From the NCBI RefSeq assembly GCF_004209755.1, contig NZ_CP035913.1, forward strand, positions 2,294,001-2,358,000: a DNA stretch of 64,000 nt. The letters run 5' to 3'. Below are positions 8,346 through 18,804 of the stretch, piece by piece. Position 1 is the first letter of the stretch. Every line of letters starts with the position of its first letter. Made by a program: the position numbers and the translations under genes. The notes under the pieces are model-generated. The model saw nothing but the letters and a program-made list of their open reading frames with translations. It was not told where the DNA came from and ran no database searches. The stretch comes from Pseudoduganella lutea (GTDB taxonomy: Bacteria > Pseudomonadota > Gammaproteobacteria > Burkholderiales > Burkholderiaceae_D).

Positions 8346-8363
8346 TTGTATGATGTCATACCA
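8346..8363. promoter_or_regulatory. Second operator copy next to the aldolase start
   Basis: TTGTATGATGTCATACCA has arms GTATGA/TCATAC and matches the perfect palindrome at 8197-8214 in spacing and most positions. It ends 18 bases before the aldolase ATG, a classic repressor position. Confidence 0.5.
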
Positions 8364-8381
8364 CATTTAATGGAGATGAAC

Positions 8382-9152
8382 ATGAATGTCCCTGTCAACC
8401 CGTTCAAGCAGGCGCTGCGCAATCGCCAGATGCAACTGGGGCTGTGGTCCGGCCTGTCGAGCCATGTGACCGTCGAGGTGCTGGCCAACGCCGGCTTCGA
8501 CTGGCTGCTGATCGACACCGAGCATTCGCCCAACGAATTGCCGATGGTGCATTCGCAGTTGCAGGCGGTGGCGCGGGGTACCTCGCACCCGATCGTGCGG
8601 CCCACGTGGAACGACACCGTCGTCATCAAGCGGCTGCTCGACATCGGCGCGCAAACCCTGCTGATCCCGTTCGTGGAAAACGCGGATGAAGCGCGCAATG
8701 CCGTGGCGGCCACGCGTTATCCGCCGCTGGGCGTGCGCGGCTATGCCGCCGCGGCACGCGCCTCGGACTTCGGCCGCATCAAGGATTACCCGCACGCCTG
8801 CGAAGCGCAATTGTGCGTGCTGCTGCAGGTGGAAACGCCCACTGCCCTCGCCAACATCGAAGCCATCGCCGCGGTGGAGGGTGTCGATGGCATCTTCATC
8901 GGCCCGGGCGACCTGGCCGCCAGCATGGGCCATATCGGCCAGATCGGCCATCCCGACGTGGTGGCCGCGATCGACGACGCGCTGGCCCGCATCCGCGCCA
9001 CCGGCGTGCCGGCCGGCATCCTGGCATCCGACGAGAAGCTGGCGCGCCGATGGATCGAGCAAGGCGTGGACTTCATCGCCGTCGGCAGCGATACGGGCCT
9101 GCTGGCACGCGGTGCCGAGCAGCTGGCTGCCAAATTCAGGAACGCCGCCTGA
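8382..9152 (+). CDS. garL: HpcH/HpaI-family aldolase, probable 2-dehydro-3-deoxyglucarate aldolase
   Basis: A 256-residue class II aldolase. The ATG at 8382 is chosen because GGAG (8372-8375) sits 6 bases upstream; earlier in-frame ATGs and a TTG exist. Family signatures are LGLWSGLSSHVTVEVLANAG, FDWLLIDTEHSPN (metal and pyruvate site), VRPTWND, ATRYPPLGVRG and GIFIGPGDLAASMG. The sequence is also close to HpaI, the 4-hydroxy-2-oxoheptanedioate aldolase. The neighbours, tartronate-semialdehyde reductase and glycerate kinase, favour the GarL reaction, which splits 5-keto-4-deoxyglucarate to pyruvate and tartronate semialdehyde. No glucarate or galactarate dehydratase is in view. Confidence 0.8.
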   Translation: MNVPVNPFKQALRNRQMQLGLWSGLSSHVTVEVLANAGFDWLLIDTEHSPNELPMVHSQLQAVARGTSHPIVRPTWNDTVVIKRLLDIGAQTLLIPFVENADEARNAVAATRYPPLGVRGYAAAARASDFGRIKDYPHACEAQLCVLLQVETPTALANIEAIAAVEGVDGIFIGPGDLAASMGHIGQIGHPDVVAAIDDALARIRATGVPAGILASDEKLARRWIEQGVDFIAVGSDTGLLARGAEQLAAKFRNAA

Positions 9153-9204
9153 TCAATCAATTTTGATCCATCAACCTTGACCTAGCAACTTTGACCAATC
9201 AATT
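9149..9204. repeat. Four 14-bp tandem repeats between garL and garR
   Basis: Four units with exact 14-base spacing start at 9149, 9163, 9177 and 9191. The consensus is TTGAYCMATCAAYY; each unit is itself nearly palindromic (TTGAYC/ATCAA). The first unit contains the garL stop codon, and the last ends 19 bases before the garR start. Confidence 0.85.
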
Positions 9205-9223
9205 TTCAACGAAGGAAAGCATC

Positions 9224-10120
9224 ATGAGCAAAATCGGATTCATTGGCCTGGGAATCATGGGCACGCCAATGGCGGGCCACCTGCTGCGCGGCGGCCATGA
9301 ACTGTTCGTGCACGACGTGAAGCCGATCCCGGCCGAACTGCTGGAAGCGGGCGCGCAAGCGCGCGGTTCGGGCCGCGAAGTGGCCGAGCAGGCCGAGATC
9401 GTGATCGTAATGGTGCCCGATACGCCGCACGTGGCCGCCGTGCTGTTCGACGAAGGCGGCGTGGCACAGGGCCTGTCGGCCGGCAAGGTAGTGGTCGACA
9501 TGAGCTCGATCTCGCCGATCGAAACAAAGCAGTTCGCGGCCCGCATCAATGCCCTCGGCTGCGACTACCTCGATGCGCCGGTATCGGGCGGCGAAGTGGG
9601 TGCCCGCGCAGGCAGCCTGACGATCATGGTAGGCGGCACGCCCGAGGCATTTTCCAGGGTCAAGCCGCTGTTCGAACTGATGGGCAAGAACATTACGCTG
9701 GTGGGCGGCAATGGCGATGGCCAGACGACCAAGGTAGCCAACCAGATCATCGTGGCGCTGAACATCGAGGCGGTTGGCGAGGCGCTGCTGTTCGCGGCCC
9801 GCATGGGCGCCGATGCCGGCAAGGTGCGCGAGGCGCTGATGGGCGGCTTCGCCGCTTCCCGCGTGCTGGAAGTGCATGGTGACCGGATGGTCAAGCGCAC
9901 CTTCGATCCGGGCTTCCGCATCGAGCTGCACCAGAAGGACCTGAACCTGGCGCTGGCCAGCGCTCGCCAGCTGGGTCTTTCGCTGCCGAACACCGCCACG
10001 GCGCAACAGCTGTTCAGCGCCTGTGCCGCCCACGGCGGCAAGGCCTGGGATCATTCGGCGCTGGTGCGCGCGCTGGAAACGATGGCCAATTTCCAGATCG
10101 GCGACACGGTACCGCAATGA
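9224..10120 (+). CDS. garR: 2-hydroxy-3-oxopropionate (tartronate semialdehyde) reductase
   Basis: A 298-residue enzyme of the 3-hydroxyisobutyrate dehydrogenase family. The start at 9224 follows GAAGGAAAGC, a good ribosome site. The N-terminal Rossmann motif is GFIGLGIMGTPMAGHLL. The substrate-binding signature is DAPVSGGEVGARAGSLTIMV, and the catalytic Lys lies in GDGQTTKVANQI. It should reduce tartronate semialdehyde to D-glycerate with NAD(P)H. It follows the aldolase and overlaps the glycerate kinase by 4 bases (ATGA), so the three enzymes form a pathway-ordered operon. Confidence 0.9.
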   Translation: MSKIGFIGLGIMGTPMAGHLLRGGHELFVHDVKPIPAELLEAGAQARGSGREVAEQAEIVIVMVPDTPHVAAVLFDEGGVAQGLSAGKVVVDMSSISPIETKQFAARINALGCDYLDAPVSGGEVGARAGSLTIMVGGTPEAFSRVKPLFELMGKNITLVGGNGDGQTTKVANQIIVALNIEAVGEALLFAARMGADAGKVREALMGGFAASRVLEVHGDRMVKRTFDPGFRIELHQKDLNLALASARQLGLSLPNTATAQQLFSACAAHGGKAWDHSALVRALETMANFQIGDTVPQ

Positions 10121-11403
10121 CCGGGCAGCCCCTGACACAAGGTCTCGAACCTCGCGCCTTGCTGCGCGCGATGTTCGATGCGGCGGTGGCGGCGGCGCAG
10201 CCGGCCCTTTGCCTGCCGCCGCACCTGCCCCCGCCACCCCGCGGGCGCACGCTGGTGATCGGCGCGGGCAAGGCATCCGCCGAAATGGCGCGCGTGCTGG
10301 AGCGGCACTGGCAGGGCGAGCTCACCGGCCTGGTCGTCACGCGTTACGGCTATGCCGTGCCGTGCGAGCGCATCGAGATCGTGGAAGCGGCGCACCCGGT
10401 GCCGGATGAGGCGGGGCTTGCCGCCGCGCAGCGCATGCTGGACTTCGTGGCCGATCTGACCGCCGACGACCTGGTGATCTGCCTGATTTCGGGCGGTGGC
10501 TCGGCGCTGCTGCCGCTGCCGGCCGAAGGGCTCACACTGGCCGACAAGCAGCGCCTGAACAGCGCGCTGCTGGCCAGCGGCGCCACGATCAGCGAGATGA
10601 ACTGCGTGCGGCGCCACCTCTCAGGCATCAAGGGTGGCCGGCTGGCGGCGGCGTGCCACCCGGCGCGCGTGCTCACGCTGCTCATTTCAGACGTGCCGGG
10701 CGACGATCCGGTCGATATCGCCAGCGGCCCCACCTGCGCCGATGCAACCACCTGCGAGGATGCGCTGGCCGTGCTGCGGCGCCACGGCATCGACGTGCCG
10801 GCCCACGTGCGCGCCGTGCTGGAAAGCGGCCGTGGCGAATCCGTGAAGCCGGGCGACCCGCGCCTTGCGGGTAATGAAATCCGTTTTATCGCCACGCCGC
10901 AGATGGCACTGGAAGCCGCCGCCGCGGTGGCCGCCGAAGCGGGCGTGCCGGCGCACATCCTGGGTGATGGCATCGAGGGCGAGGCGCGCGAGGTGGGCAT
11001 CGTGCTGGCGGGGATCACGCGGCAGGTGGCGTCGCGCGGCCAGCCGTTTGCGCCGCCGTGCATCCTGCTGTCCGGCGGTGAAACCACGGTCACGGTGCGC
11101 GGTACCGGGCGCGGTGGGCGCAACGTGGAATTCCTGCTGTCGCTCGCGCTGGCCCTGAACGGGCTCGAAGGCGTGCATGCCATGTCCTGCGATACCGACG
11201 GCGTGGACGGGCAGGAGGAAATCGCCGGCGCCTATGCCGGCCCCGCCACGCTGGAGCGCGCGCGCCGCTTGGGCATCCGCCCGCGCGACAGCCTGGCCAA
11301 CAACGATGGTCACGGCTTTTTCGGCGCGCTGGACGATGCGGTGGTGTGCGGCCCCACGCTCACCAACGTCAACGATTTCCGGGCGATCTTCGTGGAAGGC
11401 TGA
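10117..11403 (+). CDS. ttuD: Glycerate 2-kinase (TtuD/GckA family, DUF4147)
   Basis: A 428-residue protein of the MOFRL/DUF4147 family, annotated as hydroxypyruvate reductase or glycerate 2-kinase. Signatures include LVIGAGKASAEMARVLE near the start, LISGGGSALLPLPAEGLTL, NCVRRHLSGIKGGRLAA, ISDVPGDDPVDIASGPT and the MOFRL segment GGRNVEFLLSLALAL with SCDTDGVDG. It should phosphorylate D-glycerate to 2-phosphoglycerate, feeding the product of GarR into glycolysis. The ATGA overlap with garR implies coupled translation. The gene converges with the diguanylate cyclase; only 3 bases separate the stops. Confidence 0.9.
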   Translation: MTGQPLTQGLEPRALLRAMFDAAVAAAQPALCLPPHLPPPPRGRTLVIGAGKASAEMARVLERHWQGELTGLVVTRYGYAVPCERIEIVEAAHPVPDEAGLAAAQRMLDFVADLTADDLVICLISGGGSALLPLPAEGLTLADKQRLNSALLASGATISEMNCVRRHLSGIKGGRLAAACHPARVLTLLISDVPGDDPVDIASGPTCADATTCEDALAVLRRHGIDVPAHVRAVLESGRGESVKPGDPRLAGNEIRFIATPQMALEAAAAVAAEAGVPAHILGDGIEGEAREVGIVLAGITRQVASRGQPFAPPCILLSGGETTVTVRGTGRGGRNVEFLLSLALALNGLEGVHAMSCDTDGVDGQEEIAGAYAGPATLERARRLGIRPRDSLANNDGHGFFGALDDAVVCGPTLTNVNDFRAIFVEG

Positions 11404-11406
11404 CGC

Positions 11407-12720
11407 TTACCGGGCGGGCGCGATACGGATCTGGTTGCGCCCGGCCTGCTTTGCTTCGTAGAGCATGGCATCGGCACGCAGGAACAGCTCGTTGCCCGTC
11501 TTGTATTCCGGGTAGGCCGCCACGCCACCACTGAACGAGAAGTGGCGCACCGTGCCGGGCGTGACCTCGAACGGGATCGCGCCGAACGCCTGGCGCATCG
11601 CATCGAGCTTGCGCGCGCCCTCTTCGAGCGAACAGTCCCAGAACACGACAACGAATTCCTCGCCGCCGAAGCGGCTCAGCAAGTCGTGCTCGCCGACGTG
11701 CGACGATAGTGTGAGCGACAGTCGCTTGATGACGATGTCGCCGAAGTAGTGGCCCCACGTGTCGTTGATGGTCTTGAACTTGTCGATGTCGACGACACCC
11801 AGCGCCAGCGGCCGCCCTTCGCGGCCGGCGTTGCAGATCAGTTCCTGCGTTTTCTTTTGCAAGCCCACCTTGTTCAACAAACCGGTTGCGCGGTCCTTGC
11901 CGATCAGGTCCTTGCTGACGCGGATCTTGTTGGCGCGGTTGACCAGCTGCGCCGTGAGCAGTTCGCGGCTGATCAGCGGGATAATGCCGTCGAAGCCGCT
12001 GGCCAGCGCATTGCGGGTCAGGTCGACGTCGATGCGCCGCTGCAGCATCATGATCTCGCGCACCGGGTCGGCCTCGATGTTCTTTTTCAGTACACGCACG
12101 ATCGCCTCGGTGCGTTCGTATTCCGCTTCGCCGATCATCACCATGTCCGGCTGCAGCTCCTTGACGCGCAGGTGCAGCGTATTGACGTCGTCATAGCGGA
12201 TCAGCTCGACGCGCTGCTCCTGCAGCGCCGCCTCGTCGACGTGCGTGGCGTCGCCCAGGAACATGAGGCGCACCACGTCGCCACGCTTCTTTTGCACGAA
12301 CAGGTTGAAGAGCTTGTCGACCAGCACGTCGTTGGCGATCGGCTTTTCCGCATAGGCCAGGCAATCGCTGTCCACCAGGCGCTGCTGCAGCAGGAAGCGG
12401 CCGCCCTGGCGCGCCGACTGCAGGTACACATAGCTGTGGCCACCCGGCAGCCGCGCCAGCAATTCGCTCAGCAGCAGCGTCTTGCGGGAGGACTGCATAT
12501 CGGCCTGCATATTGTGCAGCGCATCGAGATCGATCACGAACAGGTTGTTGTCGCCGCTGGCCTCGACGGCCTGCGCGAACGCGCTGACTTCGCTGAAGAA
12601 AGCAATGTCGAAGTCGTATTTGTGCGCGTGCAGCAGCAACTCTGCCTTGTTGTCCTTGATGAAGAAGCTCTGCGTCAGCAGCAGTGCGCGGTTTTTGTAG
12701 AGCAGCGCCTCGGTGGCCAT
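11407..12720 (-). CDS. Diguanylate cyclase with two receiver-like domains
   Basis: A 437-residue cytoplasmic protein. The C-terminal GGDEF domain (about residues 270-437) carries an intact GGEEF (RFGGEEFVVVFWD, near residue 350) and the metal site VDIDKFKTINDTWGH, so it should make c-di-GMP from two GTP. Residues about 1-140 and 150-265 resemble receiver folds. The first keeps an Asp in LFVIDLDALHN. The second has Gly at the matching position (DMVMIGEAEYE) and is likely a pseudo-receiver. No membrane segment is seen. It is monocistronic, with its stop 3 bases from the ttuD stop. Confidence 0.85.
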   Translation of the reverse strand: MATEALLYKNRALLLTQSFFIKDNKAELLLHAHKYDFDIAFFSEVSAFAQAVEASGDNNLFVIDLDALHNMQADMQSSRKTLLLSELLARLPGGHSYVYLQSARQGGRFLLQQRLVDSDCLAYAEKPIANDVLVDKLFNLFVQKKRGDVVRLMFLGDATHVDEAALQEQRVELIRYDDVNTLHLRVKELQPDMVMIGEAEYERTEAIVRVLKKNIEADPVREIMMLQRRIDVDLTRNALASGFDGIIPLISRELLTAQLVNRANKIRVSKDLIGKDRATGLLNKVGLQKKTQELICNAGREGRPLALGVVDIDKFKTINDTWGHYFGDIVIKRLSLTLSSHVGEHDLLSRFGGEEFVVVFWDCSLEEGARKLDAMRQAFGAIPFEVTPGTVRHFSFSGGVAAYPEYKTGNELFLRADAMLYEAKQAGRNQIRIAPAR

Positions 12721-12810
12721 GTTCCGTTGTGTGCGTCGTGGTCGATAGGCATCACCTTACACAAGAACCGCCCACCTGGTCGCAAAAATCGGCCGCTTCA
12801 CCCACAATTT

Positions 12811-13020
12811 TCAGGCTTTTTTCAGCGCGCTGCCTTTATGCGCCGCCTCGGCGCCGGTTTTGTCGCTGACAACGAGATACTCCGGGTTTTCCTTCGACGC
12901 TGCGACATGGTGGCCCTTGATGTCGGTGGGCGCAGTGAGTTTTTTCTTGATCGTTCCATGCACGGTGCCTTGCGATGATTGCCACTGCACCTTGTCGCCC
13001 GCCTTGAAGTCGTCTGCCAT
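12811..13020 (-). CDS. DUF2945 / hypervirulence-associated TUDOR-domain protein
   Basis: A 69-residue protein. The start at 13020 follows a strong GGAGG site. FKAGDKVQWQSSQGTVHGTI, then PEYLVVSDKTGAEAAHKGSA and the Lys-rich end are the signature of the small DUF2945 family, a single TUDOR-like barrel. Its function in bacteria is unknown; a nucleic-acid or peptide binding role is inferred only from the fold. It is divergent from uvsE. Confidence 0.8.
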   Translation of the reverse strand: MADDFKAGDKVQWQSSQGTVHGTIKKKLTAPTDIKGHHVAASKENPEYLVVSDKTGAEAAHKGSALKKA

Positions 13021-13173
13021 GATGAAATCCTCCAGTTTGCACAGGACAGGCATTTGACCATGGATTGTCACGGGTTTATCGCACGTTTCTCGCGCGTTAC
13101 ATGCTGCGGGGCGCCGTGCGGCGCGGCGGCCGGGCTAGAATCCGGGACTTCCGTCCACTTCCCATTCCCGGCC

Positions 13174-14061
13174 ATGCCTCCACATCTGGGCCTCGTCTGC
13201 ATCACCGTCTCGAATGCCGTACGCTATCGCATCGTCACGCGCAAGCGGCTGCTGGAACAGTCCTCCGATGGCCAGCGCAAGCTGCTCGACGACCTGTACC
13301 GCAGCAATATCCAGGTCCTGGACAACGCGCTGCGCTACTGCGAGCAGGAGAACATCCGGCTGTACCGCATGCCTTCCTCGCTGTTCCCGTTTTCGGACGA
13401 GGACATCGGCCGCGAAGTACTGGCGCCGTTCGCGGCAACGCTGGCGCGCACGGGTGCACGGGCCCTGGAACGGGGCATCCGGCTCGTGATGCACCCCGAC
13501 CAGTTCGTGGTGCTCAGTTCCGATTCGGCCAGCGTGGTGGAGAACAGCATCAAGATCCTGCAGATGCATGCGGACATCATGGACTTGCTGGGGCAGCCGC
13601 GCACGCCATGGGCGCTGCTGGAAATCCACGGCGGCAAGGCCGACCGCGACGATACGCTGGTGGCGAACATCGCCCGCCTGCCGGACACGATCCGCTGCCG
13701 CCTGGGCCTGGAAAACGACGAATATGCATACAGCGCCAGCGAGATCCATGACATCTGCCTGCGCACCGGCGTGCCGATGGTGTTCGACGCCCACCACCAC
13801 ATCGTGCATGAAAAGCTCGACAGCTACGAGCACCCCAGCGTGGGCGAGATGCTGGACAAGGCGCGCACCACGTGGGCCGTGCCGGAGCACCAGCTGGTGC
13901 ATATCTCGAACGGCCGCGCGTCGTTCAACGACCGGCAGCATTCGGACCTGATCACCACGATGCCCTCCGCGTATGCGCGCGCGCCGTGGATCGAGATCGA
14001 GGCGAAGTCGAAGGAAGACGCGATCAACGGCCTGGCCGGCTGGCGGGCCGCCGCCGGCTAA
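13174..14061 (+). CDS. uvsE: UV DNA damage endonuclease UvsE (UVDE family)
   Basis: A 295-residue TIM-barrel endonuclease. The start at 13174 (MPPHLGLVCITVSNAVRYRI) is chosen by homology to the UVDE N-terminus. Key stretches are NIRLYRMPSSLFPFSD, RLVMHPDQFVVLSSDS, LLEIHGGKADRDD, LGLENDEYAYSASEIHDICL, PMVFDAHHHIVHEK and IEIEAKSKEDAI. These supply the His, Asp and Glu metal ligands and the modified Lys of the family. The enzyme nicks DNA 5' to UV photoproducts, giving a light-independent repair route. Confidence 0.9.
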   Translation: MPPHLGLVCITVSNAVRYRIVTRKRLLEQSSDGQRKLLDDLYRSNIQVLDNALRYCEQENIRLYRMPSSLFPFSDEDIGREVLAPFAATLARTGARALERGIRLVMHPDQFVVLSSDSASVVENSIKILQMHADIMDLLGQPRTPWALLEIHGGKADRDDTLVANIARLPDTIRCRLGLENDEYAYSASEIHDICLRTGVPMVFDAHHHIVHEKLDSYEHPSVGEMLDKARTTWAVPEHQLVHISNGRASFNDRQHSDLITTMPSAYARAPWIEIEAKSKEDAINGLAGWRAAAG

Positions 14062-14078
14062 CCGCGTTTCGTACTGCC

Positions 14079-14387
14079 TTACTCCTGGGGCTTCGCCGGC
14101 CCCTTGGCGGCGAGCCTGGCCACGGGCTTGGCCGGGCTCTTTGCTGCAGGCTTGGCCGCGGGTTTTGCAGCCCCTTTCGCCGCGGGCTTGGTGCTGGCGG
14201 CTTCGAACAGCGTCTTGGCATCCTTGTGCGCCTGGTCGACATTGCGCAGCTTGGCGCTTTTGTCGTGCGGTACAAAGAATTCCTTGTCCTGCGCGGCCAT
14301 CACGATCTTGACGGCATCGTTCTCGGGTATATCGTACTTTTCGAAAATCAGCGTGGTGACTTCGTCCAGGTATTCTTCGTAGGTCAT
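14079..14387 (-). CDS. Small protein with Lys/Ala/Pro-rich histone-H1-like tail
   Basis: A 102-residue protein starting at 14387 (MTYEEYLDEVTTLIFEKYDI). The first 65 residues look like a compact helical domain with no family I recognise. From about residue 70 the chain is an Ala-Lys-Pro repeat (KPAAKGAAKPAAKPAAK), like bacterial histone H1 or AlgP tails. Such tails often bind nucleic acid; that role is inference. It converges with uvsE, whose stop is 17 bases away. Confidence 0.6.
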   Translation of the reverse strand: MTYEEYLDEVTTLIFEKYDIPENDAVKIVMAAQDKEFFVPHDKSAKLRNVDQAHKDAKTLFEAASTKPAAKGAAKPAAKPAAKSPAKPVARLAAKGPAKPQE

Positions 14388-14444
14388 GAGGGGCTCCAGT
14401 GAAGGCGGCATTGTAGCGCGCCCCGGAGCCCTGCCGACTCTTGC

Positions 14445-14541
14445 CTAGAAGTAAATCACCTCCCCTTCCCGCCTTGCCTGCGCTTTCGAATAACTGACCC
14501 GGTGCGCCACCTTGCCATCGGGTGTCAGCAGCGTGATCTCG
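14445..14541 (-). pseudogene. Out-of-frame C-terminal tail of the EndoU lamin-tail domain
   Basis: Reading past the present stop in the next frame gives GEITLLTPDGKVAHRVSYSK, then AQARREGEVIYF and a TAG at 14445-14447. This completes a lamin-tail domain. One added G in the G5 run (CCCCC at 14542-14546 on the plus strand) would join it to the upstream gene. Confidence 0.75.
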
Positions 14542-15706
14542 CCCCCTTGTTCGACAGCTGCATCGACCCGCGCGGCAGGTTCACCGTGACGGCGCCACGG
14601 GCGGGCACGGTGCCGAATTCATCGGGGACCGCAAGGCGTTTGCGGTTCGCATCGCGCAGCACGAAGCCGGCCAGCGACACATCCTGCGCGCCGCCGTTGG
14701 CCAGCATCACGCGCTCGCCGCCGGGATCGTCGCCCTGTGGATTGACCAGCGCGGCGAGGATGCGCAGCTTGCCGGGCTCAATCGGATCGGGCACGGGGAC
14801 ATCCGGCGGCGTCACGTCCGACGCGGGGCCCAGGTAGACGGGATAGAAGGTGCGGATGTGCTGGTTGTTCTCGCTGCGGAATACCTTCAGTTCGTAGCGC
14901 GCGCCATTGATGACGGCCTCCTTCGGCGCACGGGCACCGAGATGGGCGCGCACCGTGCCGAGCGCCATCAGGCCCTCCACGCTGCAGCCGACGAAGAAGC
15001 CGCCGGTGGGCTTCGTCAGCGGACGCAGCACCTTCGCATCGTAGTCCGGCGCCATCCATTTATACGAGATCGTGACGGATTCCGCGAACCGCTCCTGGCC
15101 ATCCTTGTACTGGCCGCGCAGGTAGACGATGCGGTCGTCGTCCAGCCCCGGGAACGCGGCCCGGTTGCCCTCGCGCTGCACCATGCCATCGTCGAGGTAG
15201 TACTTGTACCAGAAGTGGTAGCCCTGCACCTTCGGCCCCTGCTGCTCGCCGACGAACACGTGCTCGAAGCCCGACAGTGCCGGATCGCCGCCGCCGCGGA
15301 ACGTACGGAACCACATCTCCAGCAAGGTCGCATACCAGCGGGCGCTGCTGATGGAAGTGCCCGTGGCTTCCTCCAGGTACTGGCGGGCCACCAGCATTGG
15401 CGCGCTGTCGACCACCGCGTCGAGCAGGTCGTGGATCTCTTCGCGCTCCTCGGGTGTTTCGGCCTCGGCGTGCTGCTCATCCAGCGCATAGTTGTCGAAC
15501 AGCGCCTGGGCCAGGTCATACGTGGTGCGTTTGTGCTGCGGGAGCGACAGGTCGAACAGGATGTTCGGGTCGCGCAGCGTTTCGGTCTTGGTCAGGACGC
15601 GGATGAAGCCGTGTTCTTCGTGCCCTGCCGCGTCGGACGTGGCCAGCAGGGGTTTGATGCCGTTGCCGGTCTGGTCCGCATTCCAGATTGCCTGGTAAAT
15701 GTTCAT
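14525..15706 (-). CDS. EndoU (XendoU) endoribonuclease with C-terminal lamin-tail domain, frameshifted end
   Basis: A 393-residue reading frame. Residues about 40-290 match the EndoU fold: His149 in GFEHVFVGEQQG, His164 in GYHFWYKYYLDDG, and KPTGGFFVGCSVEGLMALGT. These correspond to the two catalytic histidines and the structural C-terminal signature. Residues about 305-390 are a lamin-tail (LTD) beta-sandwich (AALVNPQGDDPGGERVMLAN). The frame ends abruptly as QLSNKGARSRC; a one-base deletion in a G run explains this (see 14445-14541). EndoU enzymes cut RNA at uridylates, and some bacterial ones are toxins. No signal peptide and no immunity gene are evident, and its role is unknown. Confidence 0.75.
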   Translation of the reverse strand: MNIYQAIWNADQTGNGIKPLLATSDAAGHEEHGFIRVLTKTETLRDPNILFDLSLPQHKRTTYDLAQALFDNYALDEQHAEAETPEEREEIHDLLDAVVDSAPMLVARQYLEEATGTSISSARWYATLLEMWFRTFRGGGDPALSGFEHVFVGEQQGPKVQGYHFWYKYYLDDGMVQREGNRAAFPGLDDDRIVYLRGQYKDGQERFAESVTISYKWMAPDYDAKVLRPLTKPTGGFFVGCSVEGLMALGTVRAHLGARAPKEAVINGARYELKVFRSENNQHIRTFYPVYLGPASDVTPPDVPVPDPIEPGKLRILAALVNPQGDDPGGERVMLANGGAQDVSLAGFVLRDANRKRLAVPDEFGTVPARGAVTVNLPRGSMQLSNKGARSRC

Positions 15707-16000
15707 TGCCTTCCCCTTTTCGGATGATCCCTTCCGCTGCCAGTGGGCGCTTGTTCATGGTTTGCAGCTGTAATACCCGCCGGTGGTGGAAGGGATGCAA
15801 CAGGCGGGTGGAAGTGGTGGCGAATACCGTGTGTGGAATCGCTTGTGCATGCCACTGATGAAATGGTGACACCGGAAAATGACAGGCGTATGTGAACCCA
15901 AAAAATATATCGCCGCACGCGAAGCGGCGTCAATCGCCTGGGGCAGTAACTTGCAAATTTATAGTTCTTGACTTTGCGTGGCACAAAGCAGCCTCGCCAG
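15707..16000. other. Intergenic region upstream of the EndoU gene
   Basis: About 300 bases with the EndoU ribosome site (AAGGGGAAGGC) at its left end and presumably the promoter. AT content rises near 15890-15970. No further gene, repeat or RNA structure is evident. Confidence 0.4.
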
Positions 16001-16029
16001 TAAAAACGCCGGCTTGCGCCGGCGTTCTT
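16001..16029 (-). terminator. Rho-independent terminator of the M1 peptidase gene
   Basis: AACGCCGGC-TTGC-GCCGGCGTT (16005-16026) forms a perfect 9-bp stem. On the minus strand it is followed by a T-tract (A5 at 16002-16006 on the plus strand). It lies 15 bases past the peptidase stop codon. Confidence 0.8.
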
Positions 16030-16043
16030 TGATGCATGCCGCC

Positions 16044-18704
<2,661 letters not shown>

Positions 18705-18804
18705 CATTATCCTTGTGAGATGTCGTGCGCCCAGTCGACCACCGATCGGGCGGCGCGGGAATGATAACATCACCGTTTCCCTCAAAACACCGTCGAATTA
18801 ATCC

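Noticed and set aside
8382..9152. HpaI of homoprotocatechuate degradation
   Set aside because: Sequence alone allows it, but the operon encodes tartronate-semialdehyde reductase and glycerate kinase, favouring the GarL role; no hpa genes are present.
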